NCBI RefSeq assembly: GCF_003534205.1
Contig: NZ_CP011102.1
Coordinates: forward strand, 2,244,036-2,308,035
Reading direction: 5' to 3'
DNA from: Listeria weihenstephanensis
Lineage (GTDB): Bacteria > Bacillota > Bacilli > Lactobacillales > Listeriaceae
DNA: 64,000 bases
Part shown: piece after piece, positions 54,452 to 62,388 of the stretch
Numbering within the stretch: the first letter of the stretch is position 1
Layout of the letters: each line of letters begins with the position of its first letter
Translations under genes and position numbers: made by a program
Notes under the pieces: model-generated
Told to the model about the DNA's origin: nothing
Database searches by the model: none
What the model saw: only the letters and a program-made list of their open reading frames with translations

Positions 54452-56222
54452 CTAATTCACCTACTACTTCCTTTTTCTCAAGAAATTGAATAACTTTATC
54501 AATATGAGCTGGTAATTTAAAATCCTTCAAATCCTCACTCCCCATATCCTGACAAAACATCAACATCACTTCTGCTTTACCACCTATCCATTTAGAAGAT
54601 AACTCTTTCTCTGTTTCAATATCATTCCAACCATGTTTTTTATGAAAATAGTTCTTTAGAATTTCAAAATTCCCCACCTGCGAAACAATTTCATTTTCTA
54701 GTGTATATTCAATTGTTGTTTCAATCGAAATATTTTCATAAATATTATACTTTTCGTGCTCTGATTGAGCGTTTGTTTGATTATCAAAATCCCTTATTAT
54801 CCCTAGCTTATTATTAGTATTTTTGTTTAATTTCAACCAAATATCAATTATTTTTGTAAACCCTTTATGAAATGCAATTACTTCTATATCTGAAAGTGTG
54901 TTTTGATTTGTTTTAAAGTAGGATTTAATAAATAACTCCTCAGTCAGCCCCTCCACCAAAATACAACGCCTAGAATAAAATAGTTTAAATAAATCCAAAT
55001 TAGGGTTTTTAGAAAGGTAGTTCATTTCTTCTTTTTCAAATTCATCCTCAAAAGCGTAACCATCACCATTATTCATCAAAATAAGATTTGATAAGTCAAG
55101 CTTATCAAGAAATTGTGTACTATGCGTAGAATATATCAGCTGAAGATTATCGTTCTTATCCACAACATTTGATATAAAACTATTCATTATTTGTTGATTA
55201 GAGTAGCATAAATGCGCCTCTGGTTCCTCTATAGTCAAAAGAGAAAATAATGTATTACTAGCTTCTATCAGTGAATTAATTATGACTAACTGTAGAATAA
55301 GATTTCTGTGTCCTAACCCCTGCGATGCCAAATTAGATTCCTCATATCCTAGTTTCACACTGCTAAGTAAAGAAGCCATCGGTGGCATATTGGGTAAAAT
55401 GGATATTTTTGAAAAGAACTCCGATGCATTTGTAACTTCTGAATACTCTTGCCAATTCAAAATTTCTTCCATACCGGTGAGCGATTTTATTTGTTCAAAA
55501 AAACTAGCATACTCTTTTTCAATATGCATCATCGAGGTCATAGGTAATTTTTTATTAAGTAATTGAACTAATGGTTTTGAACCTAAACGTGAGCTACTAG
55601 TTGAAAATTCATCTCTTTCGGCTGCAATAGCATTGTATTTCAATAATCGTAAGTTATCATAGTTAACACTTTTCTCTTTTAATGGTACATAAATAGAATA
55701 GCTATAAAAATCGATTGGTAGTAAATTCAATCTCAATTCATCTAAGTCACCATTCCCTGCTTTAGTTAATACCTCCACAACATGATCTAACAATTCTTGC
55801 ACTTTTTTACAGGAAAAAGAATAAGCTAGTTGGTAGTTTGCTTCTCCATCCTCTGAAAAGTCAACTACAAAATCTTTCATCACGTACCCTTCCGAACCAT
55901 CAACACGAAAATCTACAACAACAGATACAGTTGGTATAATTTTTGCAAAAGATTCACTCTCAATAGTACCATTACATAAATCGTCCTTATTATCCTTTAT
56001 ATAATCATAGTATTTCTTTTTTGCCCTATCACCAATATCTATCCATCCTAAATTTTTGCTTCCTGTACCAAGGTCATCTGATAACAATGGCAAAGTAATC
56101 GCTCTCAAAAAATTACTCTTTCCGCTATTATTATTACCAATAATCGCTGTAACACCAAACATAGGTACTAAAACATCATTTATATTTCTAAAATTTTTGA
56201 TATGTACTTTTGAAATTTCCAT
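54441..56222 (-). CDS. gajA: OLD-family ATPase-TOPRIM nuclease, Gabija GajA
   Basis: 593 aa, normal GajA length. Walker A GNNNSGKS (29-36), signature-like ASQGLGHRNLIL, Walker B LLTIEEPEAHL, switch His YSTHSTQF. The TOPRIM domain follows with Glu in ILVEGLTEELFIKSY and Asp in IIRDFDN. GajA cuts DNA when nucleotide levels fall during infection; with GajB it forms a large complex. Confidence 0.92.
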   Translation of the reverse strand: MEISKVHIKNFRNINDVLVPMFGVTAIIGNNNSGKSNFLRAITLPLLSDDLGTGSKNLGWIDIGDRAKKKYYDYIKDNKDDLCNGTIESESFAKIIPTVSVVVDFRVDGSEGYVMKDFVVDFSEDGEANYQLAYSFSCKKVQELLDHVVEVLTKAGNGDLDELRLNLLPIDFYSYSIYVPLKEKSVNYDNLRLLKYNAIAAERDEFSTSSSRLGSKPLVQLLNKKLPMTSMMHIEKEYASFFEQIKSLTGMEEILNWQEYSEVTNASEFFSKISILPNMPPMASLLSSVKLGYEESNLASQGLGHRNLILQLVIINSLIEASNTLFSLLTIEEPEAHLCYSNQQIMNSFISNVVDKNDNLQLIYSTHSTQFLDKLDLSNLILMNNGDGYAFEDEFEKEEMNYLSKNPNLDLFKLFYSRRCILVEGLTEELFIKSYFKTNQNTLSDIEVIAFHKGFTKIIDIWLKLNKNTNNKLGIIRDFDNQTNAQSEHEKYNIYENISIETTIEYTLENEIVSQVGNFEILKNYFHKKHGWNDIETEKELSSKWIGGKAEVMLMFCQDMGSEDLKDFKLPAHIDKVIQFLEKKEVVGELVEG

Positions 56223-56386
56223 CTATTCCACAGCTCCCTCTTTTTGCATAATATTAACATGAATATTATAACATTAAGAAAACGTATTCACCACTGTATT
56301 ATTATTTCTTTATAAAAAATGACTTTAGCCAAAAACTAGTTTTTCTTTTATTCGCCTAAAGATAATCCGCATTTCAAGAATGACAT
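56223..56386. other. spacer upstream of gajA, nothing else recognised
   Basis: AT-rich DNA that must carry the gajA promoter; no clear -35/-10 pair was identified. Confidence 0.35.
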
Positions 56387-56429
56387 AGCGAAAAGAACGA
56401 CAGCTCTCACTCTAGTCGTTCTTTTCGCT
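56387..56429 (-). terminator. terminator of peptidase-lipoprotein operon
   Basis: 15-bp perfect arms AGCGAAAAGAACGAC / GTCGTTCTTTTCGCT, 42 nt after the lipoprotein stop. Confidence 0.75.
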
Positions 56430-56470
56430 ATCTTATTCAGTTGCAAAGTAGTTATTAACGGAAACTCTTA

Positions 56471-57544
56471 TCACACTGTATAGATGTACAGCACGTACTC
56501 TTCCTTCCCTTTTTCAGCTCCTTCTTTTGGTTGTATCCATGTAACTATATCACCGTCTAAAGAAACATTAGATATAAAAGAACCCCTTGCAATTTCTGAC
56601 TTTTCACCCTGAATATAATCAAACAGAATGATGTTATCGTTTGTATAATAATCTAGAACTAAATTATTTCCTGATGAACTAATCAATCCTGTGTTTGACA
56701 CTTGGCCAAATACAAGTTCATCATTGAGCATCATTTTGTACTCTCTTCCATCTTTTTCGACTTCGATATAAACTACCTGCTTATCACCGACTATTTGATA
56801 CTCTTCAATTAAATTATTGTTTGAGATTAATTGCTGGAGATTTGAACAATCTGTTAACCAATCCTCACAATAATTTATGGTAGAACTTTTTACCGCTTTA
56901 TCACCCATAGTTACATAAAAAAGTATATCATCATATAGTTTAGGGTTGCCTGCATTATTGATGAGTTTTACAAAGGTTTTAGTGGTACAATCAAACTTAT
57001 ATAGCGATATGATACCAGTTGTCGGTTCTTGAAGCTCCATGACAAGTTGATTATCTTTGAACACCGATAATGGTGCGTACCCTCCAATTTTTTTATCGTC
57101 AGAAATTTCGATTGGATTTTCGATTGTTTCTACCAACTTATTTTTACCTTTGTCATATACATAATAAGTTTTTGGCCAAAGAATTTGAGAATTGATAGAA
57201 CGCTTTTGAAATTGCGTAATGACTAAATATCTGTCATCTTGGAATGAAGCTGATATGTCCACAACGCTGTCACCTTCATTCCCATAGCTAACATCAAAAT
57301 ATTTAGTATACTTTTTTTCAATAAAATCAAAACTACCAATCTCTGTGTCATTTCCTAAAATAATAGTGTTGCCATTTCTAGCGTTGCCTTCAACGATACT
57401 GCCATTTTTTCCTAAAACGGTAGATAGTTCAATCTTAATAGTCTCTTGTTTTTCGCTCATCCTTTCTGATGAAGCCTCACTCTGATTAGAACATCCTGTT
57501 AAAATCAAAATTAAAAACAATATACATACAATCTTTTTTACCAT
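56471..57544 (-). CDS. lipoprotein with beta-propeller-like repeats
   Basis: 357 aa. Signal peptide with lipobox LTGC (Cys18). The mature part is beta-rich, with repeats such as NTIILGNDTEIGSFD, NQLVMELQEPTTGIISLYKFD and NNLVLDYYTNDNIILFDYIQG, suggesting a WD/propeller-like fold. It overlaps the peptidase gene by 7 bp. It could protect the producer from, or cooperate with, the secreted peptidase; this is inference. Confidence 0.7.
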   Translation of the reverse strand: MVKKIVCILFLILILTGCSNQSEASSERMSEKQETIKIELSTVLGKNGSIVEGNARNGNTIILGNDTEIGSFDFIEKKYTKYFDVSYGNEGDSVVDISASFQDDRYLVITQFQKRSINSQILWPKTYYVYDKGKNKLVETIENPIEISDDKKIGGYAPLSVFKDNQLVMELQEPTTGIISLYKFDCTTKTFVKLINNAGNPKLYDDILFYVTMGDKAVKSSTINYCEDWLTDCSNLQQLISNNNLIEEYQIVGDKQVVYIEVEKDGREYKMMLNDELVFGQVSNTGLISSSGNNLVLDYYTNDNIILFDYIQGEKSEIARGSFISNVSLDGDIVTWIQPKEGAEKGKEEYVLYIYTV

Positions 57545-58119
57545 ATTATTGAGCCGTCTGCAATAAAGTAAGCTAGTCTGTCCGCCTTGATTTCTCCATA
57601 TTTAATATTATGATTTCTTCCTCCAGCTGGATCAGCATAGTAGTATGTCATATTGGAAGCAGTTGTACCCGAAAATCCATATATCGTTACAAAATGACGA
57701 GTGTCTGGAGAAGTGAATCCAGGGAATGCACCGTAGACACCCGCTACCATAGGGCGACTTTGATACTTGATACTCCCACGTGCTCGTGTCCATAAGTCAT
57801 TCACATCACGATAATAACTTGAAGGAAATGTTGCGGCGTACCAGCCTTTTCCTGCTAAATTTGTTAATTCTTGAGCAATTCTTGTGCCACTACTTCCATC
57901 TCTACTCGTAGTACCTAACCAACTTGCTAGAGTTCCTTGCGTATACCAAGTTCCTCTACCTACAGTACTTAATGCACTTTTTAAGGCTGCTGGTCCACAA
58001 TAATAACCTGTTTCTTGAGTGTATTGCGTTATCGGTAATTTTTTACTCTCCGCGAATGCCGTCTTTGGTATTCCAAAAATCAATAAAGCCACCATCATAC
58101 TGATAATAATTTTTTTCAT
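57538..58119 (-). CDS. secreted C39-like (papain-fold) cysteine peptidase
   Basis: 193 aa from ATG 58119 (GGAGGTAAC upstream). Signal peptide ending TAFA, then a C39_2-like domain: catalytic Cys41 in ETGYYCGPAAL, His in DTRHFVTIYG, Asp/Asn region YYADPAGG. No ABC transporter is fused, so it is a free secreted enzyme. Operon with the lipoprotein. A short-peptide ORF and an Rgg gene lie upstream. Confidence 0.85.
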   Translation of the reverse strand: MKKIIISMMVALLIFGIPKTAFAESKKLPITQYTQETGYYCGPAALKSALSTVGRGTWYTQGTLASWLGTTSRDGSSGTRIAQELTNLAGKGWYAATFPSSYYRDVNDLWTRARGSIKYQSRPMVAGVYGAFPGFTSPDTRHFVTIYGFSGTTASNMTYYYADPAGGRNHNIKYGEIKADRLAYFIADGSIIW

Positions 58120-58202
58120 TTTAGTTACCTCCACTTTTTATTATGCCTCACTTAATTTATTGCAAACTAACTCTTCCCTCCATTCATATTATTTGTACGA
58201 TC

Positions 58203-58310
58203 TGTTAAATATTCTTTGTTATAAAATTATTAAGTCTATTTAACATGTCGCACCACTCTCATTTTTTTGCCTTGCCTAATTATACAATCTAGAAAACGTT
58301 CTATTTAACA
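58203..58310. repeat. three copies of TGTTAAATA
   Basis: Copies at 58203-58211 (plus), 58237-58245 and 58302-58310 (minus orientation) within 108 bp between the 16-aa peptide and the peptidase. Two extend to an 11-mer TCTATTTAACA on the plus strand. They may be regulator sites. Confidence 0.45.
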
Positions 58311-58312
58311 GC

Positions 58313-58363
58313 CTAACCTATATACTTTGTTCCACCGAGAAACCAATTAATCATTAGCCACAT
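58313..58363 (-). CDS. 16-aa candidate signalling peptide MWLMINWFLGGTKYIG
   Basis: ATG 58363 with AAAGGAG (58373-58379) at 9-nt spacing. The peptide is hydrophobic at the start, MWLMINWFLGG, like the streptococcal SHP and the leaderless RopB-linked MWLLLLFL peptide, and ends in a basic turn. It is divergent from the Rgg gene at 58502, the usual Rgg-SHP layout. Downstream are the peptidase and lipoprotein. Confidence 0.65.
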   Translation of the reverse strand: MWLMINWFLGGTKYIG

Positions 58364-58445
58364 CGTATGATACTCCTTTCACAAAGCCTGTTATTTGTAT
58401 ATCCATTATGTTACACTAATTATAAATATATTTATTTTTATGTTC

Positions 58446-58457
58446 ACTATATTCACC
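58446..58457 (-). promoter_or_regulatory. GGTGAATATAGT motif
   Basis: Twelve bases identical to 42681-42692, in the intergenic region of the Rgg/peptide pair, about 45 nt upstream of the Rgg ATG. A TTCAC-TATA-TTCAC direct repeat overlaps it. Confidence 0.4.
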
Positions 58458-58501
58458 CCCGAAATATTTTATTTATTCATCACGATTGAAGGAGAGTTAT
58501 C

Positions 58502-59347
58502 ATGAAAACATATGGAGCTGCTATACGACAGATTCGAAAGAACAAATCACTTTCTCAATCTGACGTATCCAACAACATTCTTGCTCGAACTACTATCTCT
58601 AAAATTGAAAATAACAACATCACACCCACTATTACTACAGTCGAAAGTATTATCATTAAGTTAGATGTAACAATGGATGAACTTCGATTTATTAAAAATG
58701 ATTATAAACTAAGCACCCGTGAGGAAATCATTGCAGCCTTTTTCAAGCTCGTTTCTAATACACAAACAGAGAAAATAATGGATATCATCGGCAGATGTGA
58801 TACTTATCTTGATAATGATCCTAAAGATAATCTGCTAGAAGATATAAAAATTGCGTTGAAAGCGTCACTTCTTTTAACAAATAATGAATTTGAATATGCA
58901 CAAGAACTTGTCAAACCAATATGGGAGCGACTAGAAAAGATTGATCACTTCTCACTAATTGAGGTACGGCTCGTATGTAATATACTATTTTACTTTCCAC
59001 TGGATGTAATCGAAAAATTTGTACCTCGCCTATTAATAATGATTGATAAATATAATGCTTTTGATAAGTCTTTAAACTCTTTAAAAGCAGCGTTACTTAT
59101 CAACACTGCCTCTATTTTCATGCAACATAACTCTGCTATTACTACAAGTAGTTTAAATGCCGCTATCATTATTTCTAAGGATATTAACCGTTTTGATCTA
59201 TTAGCTAGCGCATATTATTTACAAGGAGTTAATGCTAATGATCCTAGCCTAATAGCTAAGGCGAAAAATATTTTTCTTGCCATCGAAAAGGATGCTATTT
59301 TATTTCAGTTTGAAAAAGAATACTTTCCCAAAGATGCCATCCACTAA
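58502..59347 (+). CDS. Rgg/GadR/MutR-family regulator
   Basis: 281 aa, AAGGAG upstream. HTH at residues 5-60 (GAAIRQIRKNKSLSQSDVSNNILARTTISKIENNN), then a helical repeat C-terminus typical of Rgg proteins (DLLEDIKIALKASLLLTNNEFEYAQELVKPIWERLEKID). Rgg proteins bind short hydrophobic peptides. It is divergent from the 16-aa ORF and the peptidase operon, the likely targets. Confidence 0.88.
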   Translation: MKTYGAAIRQIRKNKSLSQSDVSNNILARTTISKIENNNITPTITTVESIIIKLDVTMDELRFIKNDYKLSTREEIIAAFFKLVSNTQTEKIMDIIGRCDTYLDNDPKDNLLEDIKIALKASLLLTNNEFEYAQELVKPIWERLEKIDHFSLIEVRLVCNILFYFPLDVIEKFVPRLLIMIDKYNAFDKSLNSLKAALLINTASIFMQHNSAITTSSLNAAIIISKDINRFDLLASAYYLQGVNANDPSLIAKAKNIFLAIEKDAILFQFEKEYFPKDAIH

Positions 59348-59368
59348 TTAGATGCTCCCCTCAACGCA

Positions 59369-59413
59369 AAAACACCTATGAATTTAGATTAACTCTAATT
59401 TCATAGGTGTTTT
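59369..59413. terminator. bidirectional terminator between rgg and SUKH genes
   Basis: Arms AAAACACCTATGAA / TTCATAGGTGTTTT with A- and T-rich flanks, between convergent genes. Confidence 0.85.
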
Positions 59414-59422
59414 CTATTTCTA

Positions 59423-59917
59423 TTAATCTTGCCAAAATGCATGCCTACTAGTCTTCATGAATTTATCAACAAACTGCTCGAATCTGATATTCAACTCTGT
59501 CATTTCCCCGTACTCACAGATACAGATACAATTCTTATCCAAATCTGAAACTACCCAATAGTCATCTAAAAATATTCCTACGGCGATATAGTTGGATTCT
59601 AAATCTAGATTTTTTGAGTTATCAATGGCATTTTCCACATCAAATATTTCAAGACCTTCTGATTTTATGACCATTCCATCTTCATAAGTGGCTAAGATGC
59701 TAGCTCCATTATATGAGTTCAAGAACATTTTATAATCATTTGGTATTGTCCGACCTAAATAATGTTCTAATAACTGTAAATCATCCCGTGTAGATGCTGA
59801 TTTATACTCACAAATCGCATTACATGGTACTCCATCTACTACATTCAACTCAATAGGAGTATCTGGCTTGTACTTACTTTTTAGCTCGTTGAGTACCTTA
59901 TCCATTATCTCTGTCAC
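59423..59917 (-). CDS. SMI1/KNR4 (SUKH) immunity protein
   Basis: 164 aa, GTG start with AAAGGTGG. Core: LLEHYLGRTIPNDYKMFLNSYNGASI ... YIAVGIFLDDYWVVSDLDKNCICICEYGE, a SUKH-1 fold. It follows the remnant of an HNH toxin tip by 14 bp. A truncated near-copy lies at 52738-53013. Confidence 0.85.
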   Translation of the reverse strand: MTEIMDKVLNELKSKYKPDTPIELNVVDGVPCNAICEYKSASTRDDLQLLEHYLGRTIPNDYKMFLNSYNGASILATYEDGMVIKSEGLEIFDVENAIDNSKNLDLESNYIAVGIFLDDYWVVSDLDKNCICICEYGEMTELNIRFEQFVDKFMKTSRHAFWQD

Positions 59918-59930
59918 GCTTTAACCACCT

Positions 59931-60065
59931 TTACTTAATATCCTGTCCATCAGGTGACACTGCTTTCTGGTGGATCAACGTACCAATTGGCAATAGATTA
60001 GAAAACGCGTTAGTACCGCCATATTGTAACGGTAACCTATGATGGATTTGAATATTTGTCCAATT
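59931..60065 (-). pseudogene. HNH toxin C-terminal tip remnant
   Basis: A frame without start encodes WTNIQIHHRLPLQYGGTNAF, then SNLLPIGTLIHQKAVSPDGQ and DIK-stop. It is clearly related to the HNH end of the LXG toxin (QVHHKLPLDDGGTND ... FHKVL). A possible upstream part lies in another frame (RDLGVELKLD). So an orphan toxin tip sits just before its SUKH immunity gene, as in recombining polymorphic-toxin loci. Confidence 0.75.
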
Positions 60066-60128
60066 TTAATTCTACGCCCAAATCTCGATTAATGCTAAAT
60101 AATAATATCATTTTTAATTTTTCATTCT

Positions 60129-60620
60129 CTATTCTTCAATTGATGCTAATTTTTCTTTAGACAAGTAAAAAAGTTTCTTCTTCAAAGAACAATTATAGTA
60201 GCAGTATGTAACAAGTATGATTGATATAATAATAAAGTATATTGCTATTGTCATATAAATAGCCTGTTCCGATTGTTTAATACCACGTTGTGCGAGTTCT
60301 ATAGTGTCGTTGTATTGATTAAGTGTCTCTGCATACTCTGCACTTTTTTCATCTGGCGTGTCCATATAATTAATAAGATATTCTTGTTTTGTTTTCAAAT
60401 CATATTCATGCAATGTGTACTGAAAAAGTTGTAGACCAAAAAAACCTGCAACAATTGCCATCATTAATGTTGTAAGAATGGTTATTGAAAATTGAGCTCG
60501 CTTCACATTTGTTTCTAGGCACCCTCTACACAGATCTATTAATAGAGTGATTGCGTCATTCCCATTACTATTTTCCGCTCTATATTTTTCAATTAATATT
60601 TTTAAATCACTATGCTTCAT
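60129..60620 (-). CDS. membrane protein with two helices, unknown
   Basis: 163 aa, AGGAG upstream. A cytosolic N-terminus (LKILIEKYRAENSNGND), transmembrane helices near residues 44-65 and 122-142, and a charged extracellular coil between them. No family recognised. Confidence 0.6.
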   Translation of the reverse strand: MKHSDLKILIEKYRAENSNGNDAITLLIDLCRGCLETNVKRAQFSITILTTLMMAIVAGFFGLQLFQYTLHEYDLKTKQEYLINYMDTPDEKSAEYAETLNQYNDTIELAQRGIKQSEQAIYMTIAIYFIIISIILVTYCYYNCSLKKKLFYLSKEKLASIEE

Positions 60621-60797
60621 TCGAAATTTCTCCTATTCTATCAAAATCATAATAATTACACGTATTTTAAGCTCACTTTATCAAATCCGAAAAGTTATAT
60701 TTCTTCAAATAGAAAGATACAAGATATAAGCTAAAACTATATCAGCCTATACCCTATATCCTCCTGTATCATTGTTACCAGTTAAACTGTTTTTTCA

Positions 60798-61364
60798 TTA
60801 AAACTCATATACATTCAGCTTTTTAAACACTGGGCGACAGATCATAAATAGACCAAATCCTATCATCGCTCCTGTTGTATTCAAAATCAAATCATCCACA
60901 TCAATCCTATGCGGGACAGTCTGGTATAGAAGGTTTTGAACTAATTGTGCTAATTCAATAGACAGCGTACATATAAATGCCGTGATCAACATTCTTTTCC
61001 AACTTACTTGATATTTGGAACACAGCGGATACAAACACCCCAGAGGTACAAACATAATAATATTAGCCACTACTTGAAATACAGATGCGGCTGTGTCATA
61101 TTCTCTGTATGAATAAATCTCGCTTATTGTTCCAAATGGAATTAAATTGAACCAACTTAAATCACTAAAGATAGCGTCTCTATCACCTGTTGCAAGATCA
61201 ATCGGAAACAATGTAAATGAGATCACACCAATGATATATATAAACATAAAACTTTTGAATACTATTTTTTCAATTGGTGTCTTTTGCTTTATCCAATGAA
61301 TTAAGAAAGGAATGTAAATAAGGGGTGCAATAACAAGTAGTATTTCTGATTTTATGACTATCAA
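60798..61364 (-). CDS. VanZ-like family membrane protein
   Basis: 188 aa, TTG start with GGGTGG upstream. Four to five transmembrane helices and the VanZ-family pattern FNLIPFGTI ... NIIMFVPLGCLYPL ... IELAQLVQ ... RIDVDDLILNTTGAMIGF. VanZ-like proteins alter susceptibility to some cell-wall-active peptides; in bacteriocin loci they can act as immunity. It follows a secreted protein gene by 15 bp. Confidence 0.88.
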   Translation of the reverse strand: MIVIKSEILLVIAPLIYIPFLIHWIKQKTPIEKIVFKSFMFIYIIGVISFTLFPIDLATGDRDAIFSDLSWFNLIPFGTISEIYSYREYDTAASVFQVVANIIMFVPLGCLYPLCSKYQVSWKRMLITAFICTLSIELAQLVQNLLYQTVPHRIDVDDLILNTTGAMIGFGLFMICRPVFKKLNVYEF

Positions 61365-61379
61365 ATTTATTCCACCCGT

Positions 61380-61808
61380 CTATTTATTTTTCAGCGTTCC
61401 TGTAGCTCTAATCTCGTAGTATCTACCAGATTTCTCAGCAACTAAATAATAGCTTGATGAATTCCCATCAACATAATATTGGTGCGTCGTTGTTTTGTAA
61501 CTCCATTTCTTTCCTGGAGTGAAGTTTCGTTTACCATAGGAAGAATCAAATCCAAATTTTTCTTTCATAAGTGAAACTGTCACAGTTGGCGCAGCATTTC
61601 CAGATGCAGCTACACTCAATTTTAAATTCGCATACCCCTTAGATAGCTTGTGGTATTTGTTGTTCTTCGCACCATTAGTTTCCTCATGTAGCATCGAAAT
61701 ATTCACATTTTGACTTACCGATGCGTATGCAGTAACTAGTGGAATACTGAGCATAGCACTCCCCAATGCTAATGCTGCTATCATCTTTTTGAACTCTTTC
61801 TTTCTCAA
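61380..61808 (-). CDS. secreted protein of unknown function
   Basis: 142 aa from TTG 61808 (GAGGAG 9 nt upstream; preferred to ATG 61853, which lies within the promoter region). Signal peptide KKEFKKMIAALALGSAMLSI to AYAS. The mature 110 residues are beta-rich and basic (KLSKGYANLKLSVAASGNAA, GKRNFTPGKKWSYKTTTHQY). Co-transcribed with the VanZ-like gene, so a bacteriocin-immunity pair is conceivable but not shown. Confidence 0.7.
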   Translation of the reverse strand: MRKKEFKKMIAALALGSAMLSIPLVTAYASVSQNVNISMLHEETNGAKNNKYHKLSKGYANLKLSVAASGNAAPTVTVSLMKEKFGFDSSYGKRNFTPGKKWSYKTTTHQYYVDGNSSSYYLVAEKSGRYYEIRATGTLKNK

Positions 61809-61851
61809 ATCTTCCAACTCCTCTTTTATGTTTTTTATATTACCAAATTTC

Positions 61852-61880
61852 ACTATACCTTAATCTAGAACTATTATCAA
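61852..61880 (-). promoter_or_regulatory. promoter of secreted protein/VanZ unit
   Basis: TTGATA (61875-61880), 17 bp, TATAGT (61852-61857) on the minus strand, about 45 nt upstream of the TTG start. Confidence 0.75.
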
Positions 61881-61936
61881 AATATACCCTATTTCTAAAC
61901 ATTCCATATACCAGAGAGCGTTCTCATCTAGTAAAC

Positions 61937-61961
61937 AAAAAAACGCCGATAATTATCAGCG
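61937..61961 (-). terminator. terminator of the 12-aa peptide transcript
   Basis: CGCTGATAA / TTATCGGCG stem followed by T7 on the minus strand. It isolates the peptide transcript from the downstream promoter. The 260 bp between it and the peptide stop hold no other supported gene. Confidence 0.75.
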
Positions 61962-62222
61962 CTGCTGCATTGATCTATTTCAAACTATGGGGGGAGAGAT
62001 TAGGATATAGATCACAGCCAATGAGATGAATAGAAATAAACTATGCTTCGTGTCAGGAAGATTGTATTTGTTTGCAACTATCCGCATTAGCTTTTGTTAG
62101 ACATTATTGGAAAAACAAACTATACTAACAGTAGAAATATTTTACTATAACATTTGTTTTGACGGGGCTATTTAATCAAGTTGGGGATAACTGGGATTGA
62201 ATAGCTCTACCTCTATCAAAAC

Positions 62223-62261
62223 CTAAGCAATAATAAAGTATGCAAATACTGATGCTAACAT
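62223..62261 (-). CDS. 12-aa candidate signalling peptide MLASVFAYFIIA
   Basis: ATG 62261 with AGGAGG (62271-62276) at 9-nt spacing, reading MLASVFAYFIIA. It is wholly hydrophobic and leaderless. Divergent from the Rgg-like gene at 62389. An inverted repeat ACATT-N5-AATGT overlaps its likely -35. It has its own terminator, and the secreted protein/VanZ unit follows. Confidence 0.65.
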   Translation of the reverse strand: MLASVFAYFIIA

Positions 62262-62290
62262 TTTCTTCACCCTCCTGACAAATTTATTTT

Positions 62291-62320
62291 ATCATATAAA
62301 ATCTGACATTCCCAAAATGT
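62291..62320 (-). promoter_or_regulatory. peptide promoter with inverted repeat over -35
   Basis: Candidate -10 TATGAT (62291-62296) with ACATT-CCCAA-AATGT (62306-62320) covering the -35 position. Same geometry as the palindrome upstream of MFFNIFTWWGM. Confidence 0.45.
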
Positions 62321-62388
62321 AACTTATAAGAGTCACACAAAAATAATGTTTTGAAAATGTCATTAATACAAATAAAAGGCGGGATTAG

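Noticed and set aside
58238-58264. An 8-codon ORF (MRVVRHVK) in the peptidase leader
   Set aside because: Weak RBS and basic, unlike the three hydrophobic candidates.
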